A stretch of 64,000 nt of DNA. Source: Gonocerus acuteangulatus. Lineage: Eukaryota > Arthropoda > Insecta > Hemiptera > Coreidae. The notes under the pieces were generated by a model. It did no database searches, was not told where the DNA came from, and saw only the letters and a program-made list of their open reading frames with translations. Positions 22,639 through 33,555 of the stretch are shown here, piece after piece. The DNA lies in assembly GCA_946811695.1 (NCBI GenBank), contig OX328132.1, forward strand, positions 130,663,708-130,727,707, read 5' to 3'. A program made the position numbers and the translations under genes. How positions within the stretch are numbered: position 1 is the first letter of the stretch; each line of letters opens with the position of its first letter.

Positions 22639-23559
22639 CAATATAAACAGATCTAAGGTGTTACACGGTAGCTGGTGAAAGAAAGAATGAGAAGGTCTCG
22701 TTCCAGGTAAAGTCATATACTTTTACTGCCCTTTACCGTTACTCAGAAAGCTCTTTGTGTTTACAAACAAAGGACTCGGTATAGACCACCCGTATTAACC
22801 CAAAAGTGATTATATCAAGCTTCATAAACTTCCTGAATTAAATTAAGGAATTTAAGAGTGCTTAAAATAGGTTCTTGATCTAGTCAAAAAATTCAAGAAG
22901 AATTAGATCATGAATAGAAAATCTCGGCCAAACAGAAGGAAAATAACAATAACAAGGATAGTCAAACTTCGTTTTCAAAGATTGTTAGTTGTAACACAAA
23001 AACGGTCACTCATGATTCTAATAAATTAACTGTGAAGGGTGATTACACAAATATTCCTGTTGAGGCTGTAAAGCTTCAATTTAAAAAACATATTAACCCA
23101 CAGGAATTATAGATTGGCTTAAAAACATAAAATCATTGAAAAAAGGATTTCTTATTATTGAATCAAACAAAAAAGATATAGAGGTTATATCAACAGAGTT
23201 TTCAAATATATGCAAAGACCTGTTTATCAATAAAATTAAAATAAAAAATAGAGTTCTCTGTAAAAGGTTTAATGAGTTCTATTAATTACATATTTTCCAC
23301 TGTAGTTATAATTTTAACTATTGGAATTATTATCCAAAGATTCATATAATTACTCAACAATAGATTCTAATTTGAAGCACAGCTATTTTCGATATCTACC
23401 TGTTCTAAAACGTGAAATCATTTATTAGGCACTTCGGATGACGTCATTGGGTCGACGTCAGAAGCGTGTTTCCTATCTGTGGAGTGAAGCAGGAAACGAG
23501 TTAAAAACAGCAACCAATTAAAAGGTGAGGTAAGTAGAGGAAAAACGCCGTTCGTGGTG
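22639..23559. other. Non-coding stretch with a possible LINE ORF1 relic
   Basis: No intact gene is present. Around 23035-23290 broken frames read IPVEAVKLQFKKHI and FLIIESNKKDIEV, a pattern seen in Gag-like ORF1 proteins of some LINEs. The match is weak and the frame shifts, so it is listed only as a possible relic. The flanks are unassigned. Confidence 0.35.
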
Positions 23560-25137
<1,578 letters not shown>

Positions 25138-25465
25138 AAGAACAGTTTGAATAAGCGAAATCAATTACTTTAAAGTTTAAGCACTTATTTCTCCGATTGA
25201 CATCGCCTAATCGAAACATTCATTAGAACCTTTTTTGTAGAGCATTTAGTAAGCTTTCTAATGGTATTCTTCCGTTTACCAAGATTCTCAACCTTTTTCG
25301 AGATATTAAAGAAAGTATACCAGAAAGTTACCAAAACTTTTTATGTCTGTTAATAAAATATTTTATTCTAACCCTTCCGTAACTCAAAACGTAACCAAAA
25401 TTTCAACATATTAGTTTATAAATAAATAAATATATACATATATACATATGTATATATATATATAC

Positions 25466-25523
<58 letters not shown>

Positions 25524-25663
25524 ACAAATTTGAACCACCGTCATTTTCGGTCTCTAGGGGTTCAGAAACGCAAAATTTTGTAGTCGGCACTTCCGGATTG
25601 TTTCATGAGATCAACCTTTTAAGCGGGGTTCCTCCCTATGAAGGGAGGGGGGAACCGCGCTAA
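25138..25663 (+). repeat. Hairpin-ended repeat family, copy 6 (right part)
   Basis: Family inner sequence is followed by a TA tract (about 25430-25520) and a second hairpin end, GGGGTTCCTCCCT to CGCGCTAA at 25663. It is best read as the right-hand remainder of an older copy split by copy 5. Confidence 0.7.
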
Positions 25664-25669
25664 AAGCAA

Positions 25670-25900
25670 AGAGATATTTCGCGAACAGTATTTATTCTGC
25701 AAAAAAATAAAAGTACAGGAACCACGTCGTCGTAGTGACGGCATACAATGCCTAAACTGCCAGGAGCACAATCATTCCCGCTCAACTGCCATCACAAATC
25801 CAAATTTGGTGCTTAGCACTCCTCTAAGGACTGTCCCAAGTCACCTGCTTCCTGCACAAACTGCGACGAGAATCACACCGCCAGCTACAAAGGGTGCGAA
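25670..25900 (+). pseudogene. LINE ORF1 zinc-knuckle relic
   Basis: The piece CLNCQEHNHS, then a run of frame-broken sequence, matches the start of a CCHC knuckle as in the 16.6-kb ORF1. The preceding residues (EYLFCK-like) are degraded. It is a short fragment trapped between two hairpin ends of the repeat family. Confidence 0.55.
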
Positions 25901-25905
25901 GTTTT

Positions 25906-26041
25906 TTAGCGCGGTTCCTCCCTCCCCCATAGGGAGGAACCCCGCTTATAAGGTTGATACAATGAAACAATCCGGAAGTGCCGACTAGAAAATTTCGCGT
26001 TTCAGAACCCCTAGAGACCGAAAATAACGGTGGTTCAAATT

Positions 26042-26081
<40 letters not shown>
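25906..26081 (-). repeat. Hairpin-ended repeat family, copy 7, hairpin-end part
   Basis: TTAGCGCGGTTCCTCCCT and the complementary hairpin arm begin the copy in minus orientation. Its (TA)n tract is broken by the gypsy element at 26082. The copy resumes at 33556 with more TA repeats and the expected next block (TTTGTCTGTTCGCTCATTTC). Confidence 0.9.
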
Positions 26082-26082
<1 letters not shown>

Positions 26083-26568
26083 GTAACCATAGTTATTATT
26101 ATTAGTAGTTGTAGAATGTTTTGTAGTTGTATGTCTTTGTATGTAGAATGCTTTGTAGTGTGTAAATATTTAGTGATAGGAATAGATAGTGGACTGCCCT
26201 GCTATCTATGGGATATAGGAACTAGCTGCCCAGGCCTAGGAGGAGAGGGGGGTCCTAGACAATAGGAGAGCAGTGTCATCTGGACCAGATAAGCAAGCGG
26301 ATCTCGTAACCTGTGGTCTGGGCGAAGAAGAGATGCAGATGCCGGAGAACCTTGGTAAGTCTCTGCTACCACTTGCCAAATCTTATTAGGCCTGGGCACA
26401 GTTCTAGTTTTTGAAAGGGCTATTAAAAATTAAGGGGTATTAATATTAACTAATAAATATAAGTTAACTAATAAATATAAGTCATCATGCTAAACCTAAT
26501 TTCAGTTAGCCTTTCCTTTTTTTTTTATCTTATTTATTTTTCCTGCTCCTGGTTTCCTACATGTTACA
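26082..26568 (+). repeat. 5' LTR of the gypsy element
   Basis: The LTR starts TGTAACCATAG and ends ACATGTTACA, so the ends form TGTAAC/GTTACA. AATAAATATAAG near 26451 and 26470 could supply a polyadenylation signal. It is followed by AA and the primer-binding site. Confidence 0.96.
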
Positions 26569-26570
26569 AA

Positions 26571-26590
26571 TGGTGTCAGGTGTGGGGTTG
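26571..26590 (+). other. Primer-binding site, tRNA-Leu type
   Basis: TGGTGTCAGGTGTGGGGTTG lies two bases after the LTR. It closely fits the complement of the 3' end of leucine tRNA (known animal tRNA-Leu-CAG 3' ends give TGGTGTCAG then GTGGG). Leucine primers are known for the mdg3/blastopia and micropia groups, but the primer alone does not assign this element. Confidence 0.8.
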
Positions 26591-26889
26591 ACTGCGAATA
26601 ATTTTAAAGAAGCGATTGAAGGAGCTTGCAGAGTAGCGAGTAGCTAGGAGGCGGGGGGAGCTGAGAAAGCGACTCTTATCTTCTCGCGAGGCTGTAGCGG
26701 GCAGCGGGGGCTAGCTTATCGTGTTCGCTGTAATCGGACACGCTGTTTACATCGGGCACTCTGTTGACGATTACGGTGTAAGATATGGGATAATATCTTA
26801 GCGTATTATTATACGGCCCGTGATTTAGGTTTTTTTTGTAAACGTTTTTGTAATACAGGCGTGCGGGTACTTATTTTAAAGCACATAAG

Positions 26890-27378
26890 ATGGCGAATCC
26901 AGAAGAACTAATTACGAGCCTGAAGGGCCAACTAGAGGAGGCTTTAAAGGCTAATCAGTTATTTAAGGAAGAACTAACAAAGTCCCGGGAGTCAACACGA
27001 ATGTCGGGGTCTATGGCGCCGAGGCGGGATATGTCCTTACAGGCGATGGTAGCACCTTGGTCAGGCGATGATTCTTCGGTCCCTGTCACTGACTACTTGA
27101 ATGGACTGGAATTAGTGGCAGATAGTGGGCAATGGGAGGATAAAGATATGGCGCTCGTGGTCCGGATGCGCCTCAAGGGCTCAGCCGCGTCTTTTCTGGC
27201 GAGTCGTACCGATTTACAAGGGCCCGGGGTGCCCTACGACACTATTAAGGTGGCCCTCTTGGAAAGGTTTAGGGAGGTTAGGCGTCACGAACAGTTTTTA
27301 CTACAATTGAGCAACATGAGGCAGGAAAAAGGGGAGGGGGTCAGAGCGTTTGCCGACCGCTGCCGTAAGCTAGGGTAA
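26890..27378 (+). CDS. Gypsy gag, N-terminal part (ends at in-frame stop)
   Basis: This 162-residue piece forms the front of the capsid polyprotein. A coiled-coil-like start (LKGQLEEALKANQLFKEEL) is followed by a retrotransposon Gag-like region (AMVAPWSGDD, DYLNGLE, FLASRTD, LLERFREV, FADRCRKLG). A TAA at 27376-27378 ends it, and the same frame then continues as the rest of gag. The 320-bp leader lies upstream. The frame is otherwise undamaged. Confidence 0.85.
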   Translation: MANPEELITSLKGQLEEALKANQLFKEELTKSRESTRMSGSMAPRRDMSLQAMVAPWSGDDSSVPVTDYLNGLELVADSGQWEDKDMALVVRMRLKGSAASFLASRTDLQGPGVPYDTIKVALLERFREVRRHEQFLLQLSNMRQEKGEGVRAFADRCRKLG

Positions 27379-27432
27379 AAATCCTGTGGGGCATCAGGTT
27401 CCGAGGAGGAACGCAAGGGTGCAAGGAACCTT

Positions 27433-28371
27433 TTGGACAAAGTCGTCCTGTCAGCTTATTTGTCGGGGCTGAAGGGAGAGATAGGACAGCAAACCCGTCT
27501 TAGCTTCCCTTCTAATTTGCAAGGGGCTGTCGAAAGGGCCACTGCTATCGAGGAGGAGCTTGGCCGAGGAGAGTCGCAGCATTTTACGTGTAAAGAAGTG
27601 GTAGCTGTGGAATTTTGTGAGGAAGATGAACCTCTAGGGCTCGAAGAAAGGGGAGTAGCCGTTGCAGCGAGCGAGCGAAAAGAAGCGTGTTTTAGGTGCG
27701 GAGTCAGGGGTCACTTCGCCCGTGACTGTCGAAGGGCATGGCAACCAGTTAGAGGTACAGGCCGTCAGAATATGCGGTGCTACCAGTGTAATGGGGTTGG
27801 TCATATAGCCAGAGAGTGCAAGGGCAACCAAGATCGGGGGGCAAGGGGGGAAAGTCCTAAAATTCAGGGGCGTTACCCAAATGCGAACGGCCGAGGGATG
27901 CCCCCCTGCCCGAGGCCCACAATAGATCTGGGGGACAAGCGTATAAATGACCTACGGAAAACTTGCGGGGTGCCCCGCCTTATTATCCCAGTAAAGGTAA
28001 ATGGGCAAGACTTGGAGATGATGGTAGATACGGGAGCGGACATCACAGTTCTTAATCGGCCTGCGCCGGGGGCGGGGCTTCAGCCAGTTTCTTTTAAGGT
28101 CCGCGGTGTAACAGACCATTTATTGCCGCTGGAAGGGGAACAAGTCGTGGACATTGAACTCCCAGGGTTTTCTTTCCGACACAGGGTCGCCGTAGCCCGG
28201 GTGCTCCCCTCGGGAGGGGGAATCCTCGGTCGAGACTTGCTAGGCCGCGTTGGAGCTAGAATAAGTATAGGTGGAAGGAATTACGACTTGGGGACCCTTA
28301 CCACTTCTCTTGGGGTGACTTCGTCAGAGACGGTAACCGAGGCTCAAAGTGAAGAAAGAGACAGGAAGTGA
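27433..28371 (+). CDS. Gypsy gag C-terminus (two zinc knuckles) plus aspartic protease
   Basis: This 312-residue continuation is in the same frame as the gag start. The capsid C-terminal region comes first, then nucleocapsid knuckles CFRCGVRGHFARDC (27688-27729) and CYQCNGVGHIAREC (27778-27819). A retropepsin domain follows, with active site VDTGAD (Asp codon at 28027) and GILGRDLL near 28220. The absence of any frame change between gag and protease means the polyprotein would be a single frame. A TGA at 28369-28371 ends this piece. Confidence 0.9.
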   Translation: MDKVVLSAYLSGLKGEIGQQTRLSFPSNLQGAVERATAIEEELGRGESQHFTCKEVVAVEFCEEDEPLGLEERGVAVAASERKEACFRCGVRGHFARDCRRAWQPVRGTGRQNMRCYQCNGVGHIARECKGNQDRGARGESPKIQGRYPNANGRGMPPCPRPTIDLGDKRINDLRKTCGVPRLIIPVKVNGQDLEMMVDTGADITVLNRPAPGAGLQPVSFKVRGVTDHLLPLEGEQVVDIELPGFSFRHRVAVARVLPSGGGILGRDLLGRVGARISIGGRNYDLGTLTTSLGVTSSETVTEAQSEERDRK

Positions 28372-28383
28372 ATCGAGGGGGTC

Positions 28384-28737
28384 GTGGCTAGGACCCGTAT
28401 CTTGGAAGAGAAGTGGTCTTGCCCCGGTTCAGGAGTTAGTTCGTCAAACATTGTCAGTACTGCCGGATCCGCAGGGGGTTGTACCGTTAGACAGAAGAGT
28501 AGCTCCGGAGACGCTCATACAATAAGTAATGGCTCCGGGCGCAAAGCACGCCGGAGGGAACGGAAATCTCCTTATGTCAGATTGTGCCAGGAGGTATCCC
28601 TTCCGGCTTATTCTGAGGCGACAGTGGCTGTTCGAGTGCCTGCGGCCATAAGGCGGGGTAATATTTTAATTGAGCCACTAGAAGGGCTTACATCTGGAGT
28701 GCGCACAGGGCGTAGCGTGAGTGAGGTCGTGGAGTGA
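28384..28737 (+). CDS. Gypsy protease-RT linker segment
   Basis: This 117-residue piece is in the same frame and is bounded by TGA stops at 28369-28371 and 28735-28737. It shows no named domain. The part SPYVRLCQEVSLPAYSEATV resembles the linker commonly seen between protease and RT in gypsy-type polyproteins. Its Met start is simply the first Met after the stop and is not meaningful. Confidence 0.7.
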   Translation: MARTRILEEKWSCPGSGVSSSNIVSTAGSAGGCTVRQKSSSGDAHTISNGSGRKARRRERKSPYVRLCQEVSLPAYSEATVAVRVPAAIRRGNILIEPLEGLTSGVRTGRSVSEVVE

Positions 28738-28752
28738 TCCGCGTGGATACAG

Positions 28753-30417
28753 GTGGTTAATCTCAGTGGAGGGTCAGTCGTACTACGTCGTGACTCCCCT
28801 CTTGGTAGGGTTGAGGAAGGTAATTGGTCACTGGCAGAAGGTCAAGGAGAGTCCCCCACCAAAGCGAAACAAACCGTAAAGACAGGGTCGGACCTACAGG
28901 AGAAGCTCCGACACCTCCCCGTGGTAGAAAAGAAGCCCTTGTTGGAGCTTCTTTCTCGCTTCCAGGATCTCTTCGAAGAGCCCAGAGGGGAAGGTTGCGC
29001 GCTACCCGTCCAACATCGGATAGTTACGGGTAATGCCCGACCTGTGGTGAAGAGACCGTATAGGGTCCCGTACGCGGAGAAAGCCGTGGTGGCGGAGCAG
29101 CTGAATTCTATGCTGGAAAGGGGTATAATTACGCCCTCCACTAGCCCCTGGCAGGCTCCAGTTGTACTAGTAAAAAAGAAATCGCCGGATGGGGAGGTGC
29201 GATATCGGTTTTGCACTGATTTCCGGGGGCTTAATGCCGTTACTCGGGTGGACACATACCCTCTACCCCTGATTCAGGAAACCCTAGAACAGCTCGGCAA
29301 TTGCCGGTACTTTAGCACACTGGACTTAGCCAGTGGATACCATCAAATCCCCATAGCCCCGGAAGACCAGGAGAAGACAGCGTTCACCACCGAGGGAGGC
29401 CATTTCGAGTACAGGAAAATGGCTTTCGGATTGGCAGGGGCTCCGGCTACCTTCCAAAGGTTGATGGAACAGCTATTAGGTCGTCTAAAGGGTACCGGCT
29501 GTTTTGTCTATCTCGATGACGTAGTGGTGTACAGCGCCACACTCGGTGAGCATATCGCCCGGCTGGAGGAAGTATTTAACTTACTTCGCGGGGCGAATTT
29601 AAAGGTCAACCTACGAAAGTGTACATTCGCGGCCAAGGAGGTCATGTACTTAGGGCATGTGGTGACTGACAGTGGAGTCAAACCCGACCCTGTAAAGGTG
29701 GAAGCAGTGAAAACCTTTCCGAAACCACGGAATGCACGCGAGGTACGTAGCTTCCTCGGTTTAGCGAGCTACTATCGCCGTTTTATCCCGGAGTTCGCAA
29801 GTAGGGCGAAAGCCCTTACTGAGCTAACAAAGACTCGAGCTACTTTTGTCTGGGAGCCTGCGCAGAAGAAATCATTCGCGGACCTGAAGGAGGCCTTGAC
29901 CTCCGACCTTCTACTAGTGTATCCGGACTTCCGAGACCCCTTCGTGCTCTCTACGGACGCTTCCGGAGTAGCTCTTGGGGCTGTGTTGTCTCAAGTGCAG
30001 GGAGGCGTCGAGAGGCCCATTTGCTATGCCAGCAGGCAATTGAAGGGGCCGGAATGTAACTACTCTGCCACTGAACGAGAGTTGTTGGCGGTCGTTTGGG
30101 CGACAAAGCTCTTTCGATGTTACTTGCTTGGGCGAAAATTTAAGTTAATTACCGACCATGCTGCTCTTAAATGGATGCTAAGTCTGAGGGACCTCTCTTC
30201 TCGGCTGACTCGATGGGCCTTGCGCCTTGAGGAATTCGAATATGTCGTTGAACACAAGCCCGGAGTGAATCATAAAAATGCAGACGCGCTAAGCCGCTCC
30301 GTTGCTGAGATACGGACCCGGTACCCCCTCACCCGGAGCCACATCCGGAGGGCCCAAGAGCAAGATGACTGGTGCCAGAAGCTGGCAAGGAAGGGCGGTA
30401 GTGTCAGGGCCGATTGA
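28753..30417 (+). CDS. Gypsy reverse transcriptase and RNase H
   Basis: This 554-residue frame is in the same phase as gag. Reverse transcriptase motifs appear in order: RFCTDFRGLN, FSTLDLASGYHQI, FGLAGAPATFQ and the catalytic FVYLDDVVVYS (YLDD at 29509-29520). The connection region follows (FLGLASYYRRFI). RNase H shows LSTDASG, SATERELLAVVWA and ITDHAAL, then NADALSR. All key catalytic residues are present. The frame ends at TGA 30415-30417 because of a one-base shift near 30395-30417 relative to the integrase frame. Confidence 0.95.
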   Translation: MVNLSGGSVVLRRDSPLGRVEEGNWSLAEGQGESPTKAKQTVKTGSDLQEKLRHLPVVEKKPLLELLSRFQDLFEEPRGEGCALPVQHRIVTGNARPVVKRPYRVPYAEKAVVAEQLNSMLERGIITPSTSPWQAPVVLVKKKSPDGEVRYRFCTDFRGLNAVTRVDTYPLPLIQETLEQLGNCRYFSTLDLASGYHQIPIAPEDQEKTAFTTEGGHFEYRKMAFGLAGAPATFQRLMEQLLGRLKGTGCFVYLDDVVVYSATLGEHIARLEEVFNLLRGANLKVNLRKCTFAAKEVMYLGHVVTDSGVKPDPVKVEAVKTFPKPRNAREVRSFLGLASYYRRFIPEFASRAKALTELTKTRATFVWEPAQKKSFADLKEALTSDLLLVYPDFRDPFVLSTDASGVALGAVLSQVQGGVERPICYASRQLKGPECNYSATERELLAVVWATKLFRCYLLGRKFKLITDHAALKWMLSLRDLSSRLTRWALRLEEFEYVVEHKPGVNHKNADALSRSVAEIRTRYPLTRSHIRRAQEQDDWCQKLARKGGSVRAD

Positions 30418-32140
30418 TCTCGAAGGGAGTGATTGGCGTCTCCTAGTTCCGGAGTCGCTTAGGCTAAAGATCCTCGAATACCACCATTCGAAGCCATGGG
30501 CGGGACACCCGGGTATAGAACGCACGCTTGCCAACTTAAGGGGGTCCTTTTATTGGCCCTCTATGGAGAAGGATGCACGGAACTTCGTTGAGAGCTGCCA
30601 TAGGTGTGCTCAGCGAAAGAGCCCACCAGGCCTGAAGGTGCCTCTGGAAGTGCCGTATGTGGCCAGTGGCCCATTCGAGCAGGTGTCATTAGATATTTTT
30701 GGCCCTCTACCAAGGTCAAGGAGAGGGCATAGATATCTACTGACTTTTATCGACAATTTTACGAGGTACGTCGAAGTAATCCCTATAAAGGAGCAGACCG
30801 CTCAAGAGACGGCCGTAGCCTTTGTGGAGAATATTGTGACGAGACATGGTGTGCCAAAGAGGCTGCTCACTGATCAAGGGAGAAACTTTGTTTCTTCTCT
30901 CTTCAAGGAAGTATGCAGAGCTCTTGGGATAAAAAAGCTGCAGACTACAGCCTATCATCCGGAGTGCAATGGCATGGTAGAACGCCTCCATCGCACGATC
31001 ACGGATTCGATCACACATTTTGTGCGGCGGGATGGTAGAGATTGGGACCGTTGGGTCCCATATGCAGTTATGGCCTACCGAGCCATCCCCCACTCTTCGA
31101 CTGGGTACTCCCCCAATTACCTACTTTTAGGACGGGAGTTAGTCACCCCTTTCGACTGCGATCTAGGGCCTAGCTTGAGCCAGGAGGACCGAGATAGGCT
31201 CTTACCGGAAGATCATGTGATACAGCTACGGAAGCGGCTTTCGGAAGCATATCGAGAGGCGTTGGTACGATCCGAGCGATGTTATCAACGTCGAACAGCC
31301 TTCGTAAACTCTCGGAGGAAAGAGCGCCAGCTAGCAGCGGGTGACTGGGTGTACTTAAATGTGCCAGCGGTCAAACCGGGCCACTGTCCGAAGTTCCACC
31401 GTCCATGGACGGGGCCGCATCAAGTCACCCGTGTACTCTCCCGGGTTAATTATGAGGTCGAGCTGTCTACCGGGGCGCGAGCAGTTGTGCACATCAACCG
31501 CCTTAAGAAGGCCGCGACTAAGGGGAATATGGATCCGGAGAGAGAGGAGGCTGAAACGGCTAATAGGTCGTACCGCGAAGAACAGGACGAGGAAGAGGCC
31601 AACGACGAGTGGTCTTGGGCGATGGAGCCAGGGCTTCCATATGACTTAAATTACCAGACGCCAGACCGGGCTGGTGACGCGGAAGAAGGGGAAAGCGAGG
31701 CAAGGGCGACCGATCATTCTGACTGTCCCGTGAGTGCGGGGGCATCCCCTTCGTGTCCAGATCCTAGTTGTCCTCTCGGCGGCCAGTTTTCGTCGCCACC
31801 TTCGGAAACGACTACCCCCGATGAGGTCCTATCCGACTCAGCCCTATCTGAGGGAGAAGTAGGTCAAGAGGAGGAAGCCGAACGGAGCGGTTCACCCCAG
31901 CCTATAGGACGGGTGGAGGGCGCAAATGAGGGGGGGAGGCACCGCGAAAGATCCAGACGTTTATACGGCCGACGGGGCATAGACTCCCAGCCTGCGAGTG
32001 GGCGTCGTTCCTCCTCTAGTTCTCCGAGCAACGACCCTAAGGATGCCACCTGGACGCCAGGAGTGCGGGAACAGGGACCCCGACCACGATCACCATATTC
32101 CCTCCGGAGGAGAGGCGTTCAGAGACCTAACGATGAGTAG
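30302..32140 (+). CDS. Gypsy integrase, with acidic C-terminal extension
   Basis: This frame is shifted relative to RT; real integrase-type sequence starts about 30400 (GPIDLEGSDW). The zinc-binding HHCC domain is seen (HHSKPWAGHPG to CHRCAQRK). The catalytic triad sits in LDIFGPL, LLTDQGRNF and GMVERLHR. A GPY/F-like segment (FHRPWTGPHQV) follows. A hydrophilic Glu/Ser/Arg-rich tail of about 200 residues has no recognised domain and no chromodomain. The stop TAG at 32138-32140 overlaps the start of the next ORF. Confidence 0.94.
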   Translation: MLRYGPGTPSPGATSGGPKSKMTGARSWQGRAVVSGPIDLEGSDWRLLVPESLRLKILEYHHSKPWAGHPGIERTLANLRGSFYWPSMEKDARNFVESCHRCAQRKSPPGLKVPLEVPYVASGPFEQVSLDIFGPLPRSRRGHRYLLTFIDNFTRYVEVIPIKEQTAQETAVAFVENIVTRHGVPKRLLTDQGRNFVSSLFKEVCRALGIKKLQTTAYHPECNGMVERLHRTITDSITHFVRRDGRDWDRWVPYAVMAYRAIPHSSTGYSPNYLLLGRELVTPFDCDLGPSLSQEDRDRLLPEDHVIQLRKRLSEAYREALVRSERCYQRRTAFVNSRRKERQLAAGDWVYLNVPAVKPGHCPKFHRPWTGPHQVTRVLSRVNYEVELSTGARAVVHINRLKKAATKGNMDPEREEAETANRSYREEQDEEEANDEWSWAMEPGLPYDLNYQTPDRAGDAEEGESEARATDHSDCPVSAGASPSCPDPSCPLGGQFSSPPSETTTPDEVLSDSALSEGEVGQEEEAERSGSPQPIGRVEGANEGGRHRERSRRLYGRRGIDSQPASGRRSSSSSPSNDPKDATWTPGVREQGPRPRSPYSLRRRGVQRPNDE

Positions 32141-32882
32141 ACGTGGGACGCGGATCTTTGGGGTGATAAAAAGGGTGTTCCGGGAAGAAGGCCGTCACAT
32201 GAGGGTGTTGCAGGGTAATCCCACGGCTATAGGACACCAACCCTCCCTATCCTTACCCTTTTCCTCCTCTTTGAGAAGCTTGGGACTGGGCTTCACCGAG
32301 TATTTGGTGAAACTTAGGAGAGTAATGTTAGGAGTAGAGGGGTTGGTAGATGGAAGGTTCAATAGAGAGCTGGTAAGCCCCCAGGAATTAATAAATGTTT
32401 TGGCAGGTATTGCGGAGGCTAGCCCAGCAGATTTGGCACTATTGGCCCAAGATGGCCGGCTCCATGAGCAAGTATACTACGCCGCAGCAACGGTCCAGGT
32501 TATAGCGAGCGCAGATGGGGTACTAGCCTTCATTGATCTGCCTCTGATGCCATTGGAACAACGAATGAAAATGCAGAGGCGCCCGGTCCTAGAACTATCT
32601 GCAAGGCTTTTGGTAGAAATGAGACACCAAGGAAGCTACTTCTTCGTTAGTCAAGAGCGGACTGCTCAGTCCGTGCTACAAGAAAGAGGCTTTGCGGGTG
32701 TCGACAAAGTCAAGTATGGATCTTTCCTACAACCGTCCCTCTCCACAATGGCGACGTTCCACCCTGCGTGTTTGCCAGCTTGGAGCAACCTTTATCAAGA
32801 ATTGGCCACAAGGGAGAGCTCCATGAGATTCTGGACCTGGGGAGGTGCATCTACTGCAACTACTTGTGTACCAGCTATGTGA
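32133..32882 (+). CDS. Gypsy third ORF, probable envelope-derived fragment
   Basis: The start ATGAGTAG overlaps the pol stop, a common layout for a third ORF in gypsy elements. The 249-residue product has a helical, Leu-rich middle (LVDGRFNRELVSPQELINVL) and a later FIDLPLMPLEQR. This spacing of motifs resembles the F1 part of baculovirus F-like envelope proteins found in insect errantiviruses. No signal peptide, furin-type site or transmembrane segment is evident, so as it stands it would not be a working surface protein. The envelope assignment rests on pattern only. Upstream codons in this frame (from 31998) overlap pol and are probably not translated. Confidence 0.5.
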   Translation: MSRRGTRIFGVIKRVFREEGRHMRVLQGNPTAIGHQPSLSLPFSSSLRSLGLGFTEYLVKLRRVMLGVEGLVDGRFNRELVSPQELINVLAGIAEASPADLALLAQDGRLHEQVYYAAATVQVIASADGVLAFIDLPLMPLEQRMKMQRRPVLELSARLLVEMRHQGSYFFVSQERTAQSVLQERGFAGVDKVKYGSFLQPSLSTMATFHPACLPAWSNLYQELATRESSMRFWTWGGASTATTCVPAM

Positions 32883-33067
32883 GGCGAGGAGGTACTTCAA
32901 GAAGAATCAGTCCGTGCGGAATGTGGAGGCGACAGCAAGAACCGAGTTCGCCGGGGTGAGGATCTTCCGCCCGGACGATGCTTCACTTACAGTGTAGTGA
33001 TAGTGCTGTGTAGTGACTTGGAAAGTATTTATCAGAAGATAAAATACTTTAGTGAATTAGGGGGTAA

Positions 33068-33555
33068 TGTAACCATAGTTATTATTATTAGTAGTTGTAG
33101 AATGTTTTGTAGTTGTATGTCTTTGTATGTAGAATGCTTTGTAGTGTGTAAATATTTAGTGATAGGAATAGATAGTGGACTGCCCTGCTATCTATGGGAT
33201 ATAGGAACTAGCTGCCCAGGCCTAGGAGGAGAGGGGGGTCCTAGACAATAGGAGAGCAGTGTCATCTGGACCAGATAAGCAATCGGATCTCGTAACCTGT
33301 GGTCTGGGCGAAGAAGAGATGCAGATGCCGGAGAACCTTGGTAAGTCTCTGCTACCACTTGCCAAATCTTATTAGGCCTGGGCACAGTTCTAGTTTTTGA
33401 AAGGGCTATTAAAAATTAAGGGGTATTAATATTAACTAATAAATATAAGTTAACTAATAAATATAAGTCATCATGCTAAACCTAATTTCAGTTAGCCTTT
33501 CCTTTTTTTTTTTATCTTATTTATTTTTCCTGCTCCTGGTTTCCTACATGTTACA
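33068..33555 (+). repeat. 3' LTR of the gypsy element
   Basis: This LTR is a near-perfect copy of the 5' LTR and is preceded by the short purine run TTAGGGGGTAA, a weak polypurine tract. It ends ACATGTTACA, after which the host TA tract resumes. Confidence 0.96.

Larger units (their letters stand above)
26082..33555 (+). mobile_element. Ty3/gypsy LTR retrotransposon, full length, recently inserted
   Basis: Two direct LTRs (487 and 488 bp) flank a 6.5-kb interior with gag, protease, RT, RNase H, integrase and a third ORF, in the usual gypsy order. By eye the LTRs differ by one substitution (26297 G, 33283 T) and one base in a poly-T run, so insertion was recent. The interior is clearly GC-richer than the flanks. 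The element landed in the TA tract of a hairpin-ended repeat, so no clean target duplication can be read. Three in-frame stops and a frameshift interrupt the coding region. Confidence 0.96.

Noticed and set aside
26082..26568. Clear 4-5-bp target duplication for the gypsy element
   Set aside because: The left flank reads ATAAA and the right TATAT; in a TA tract no reliable duplication can be called.
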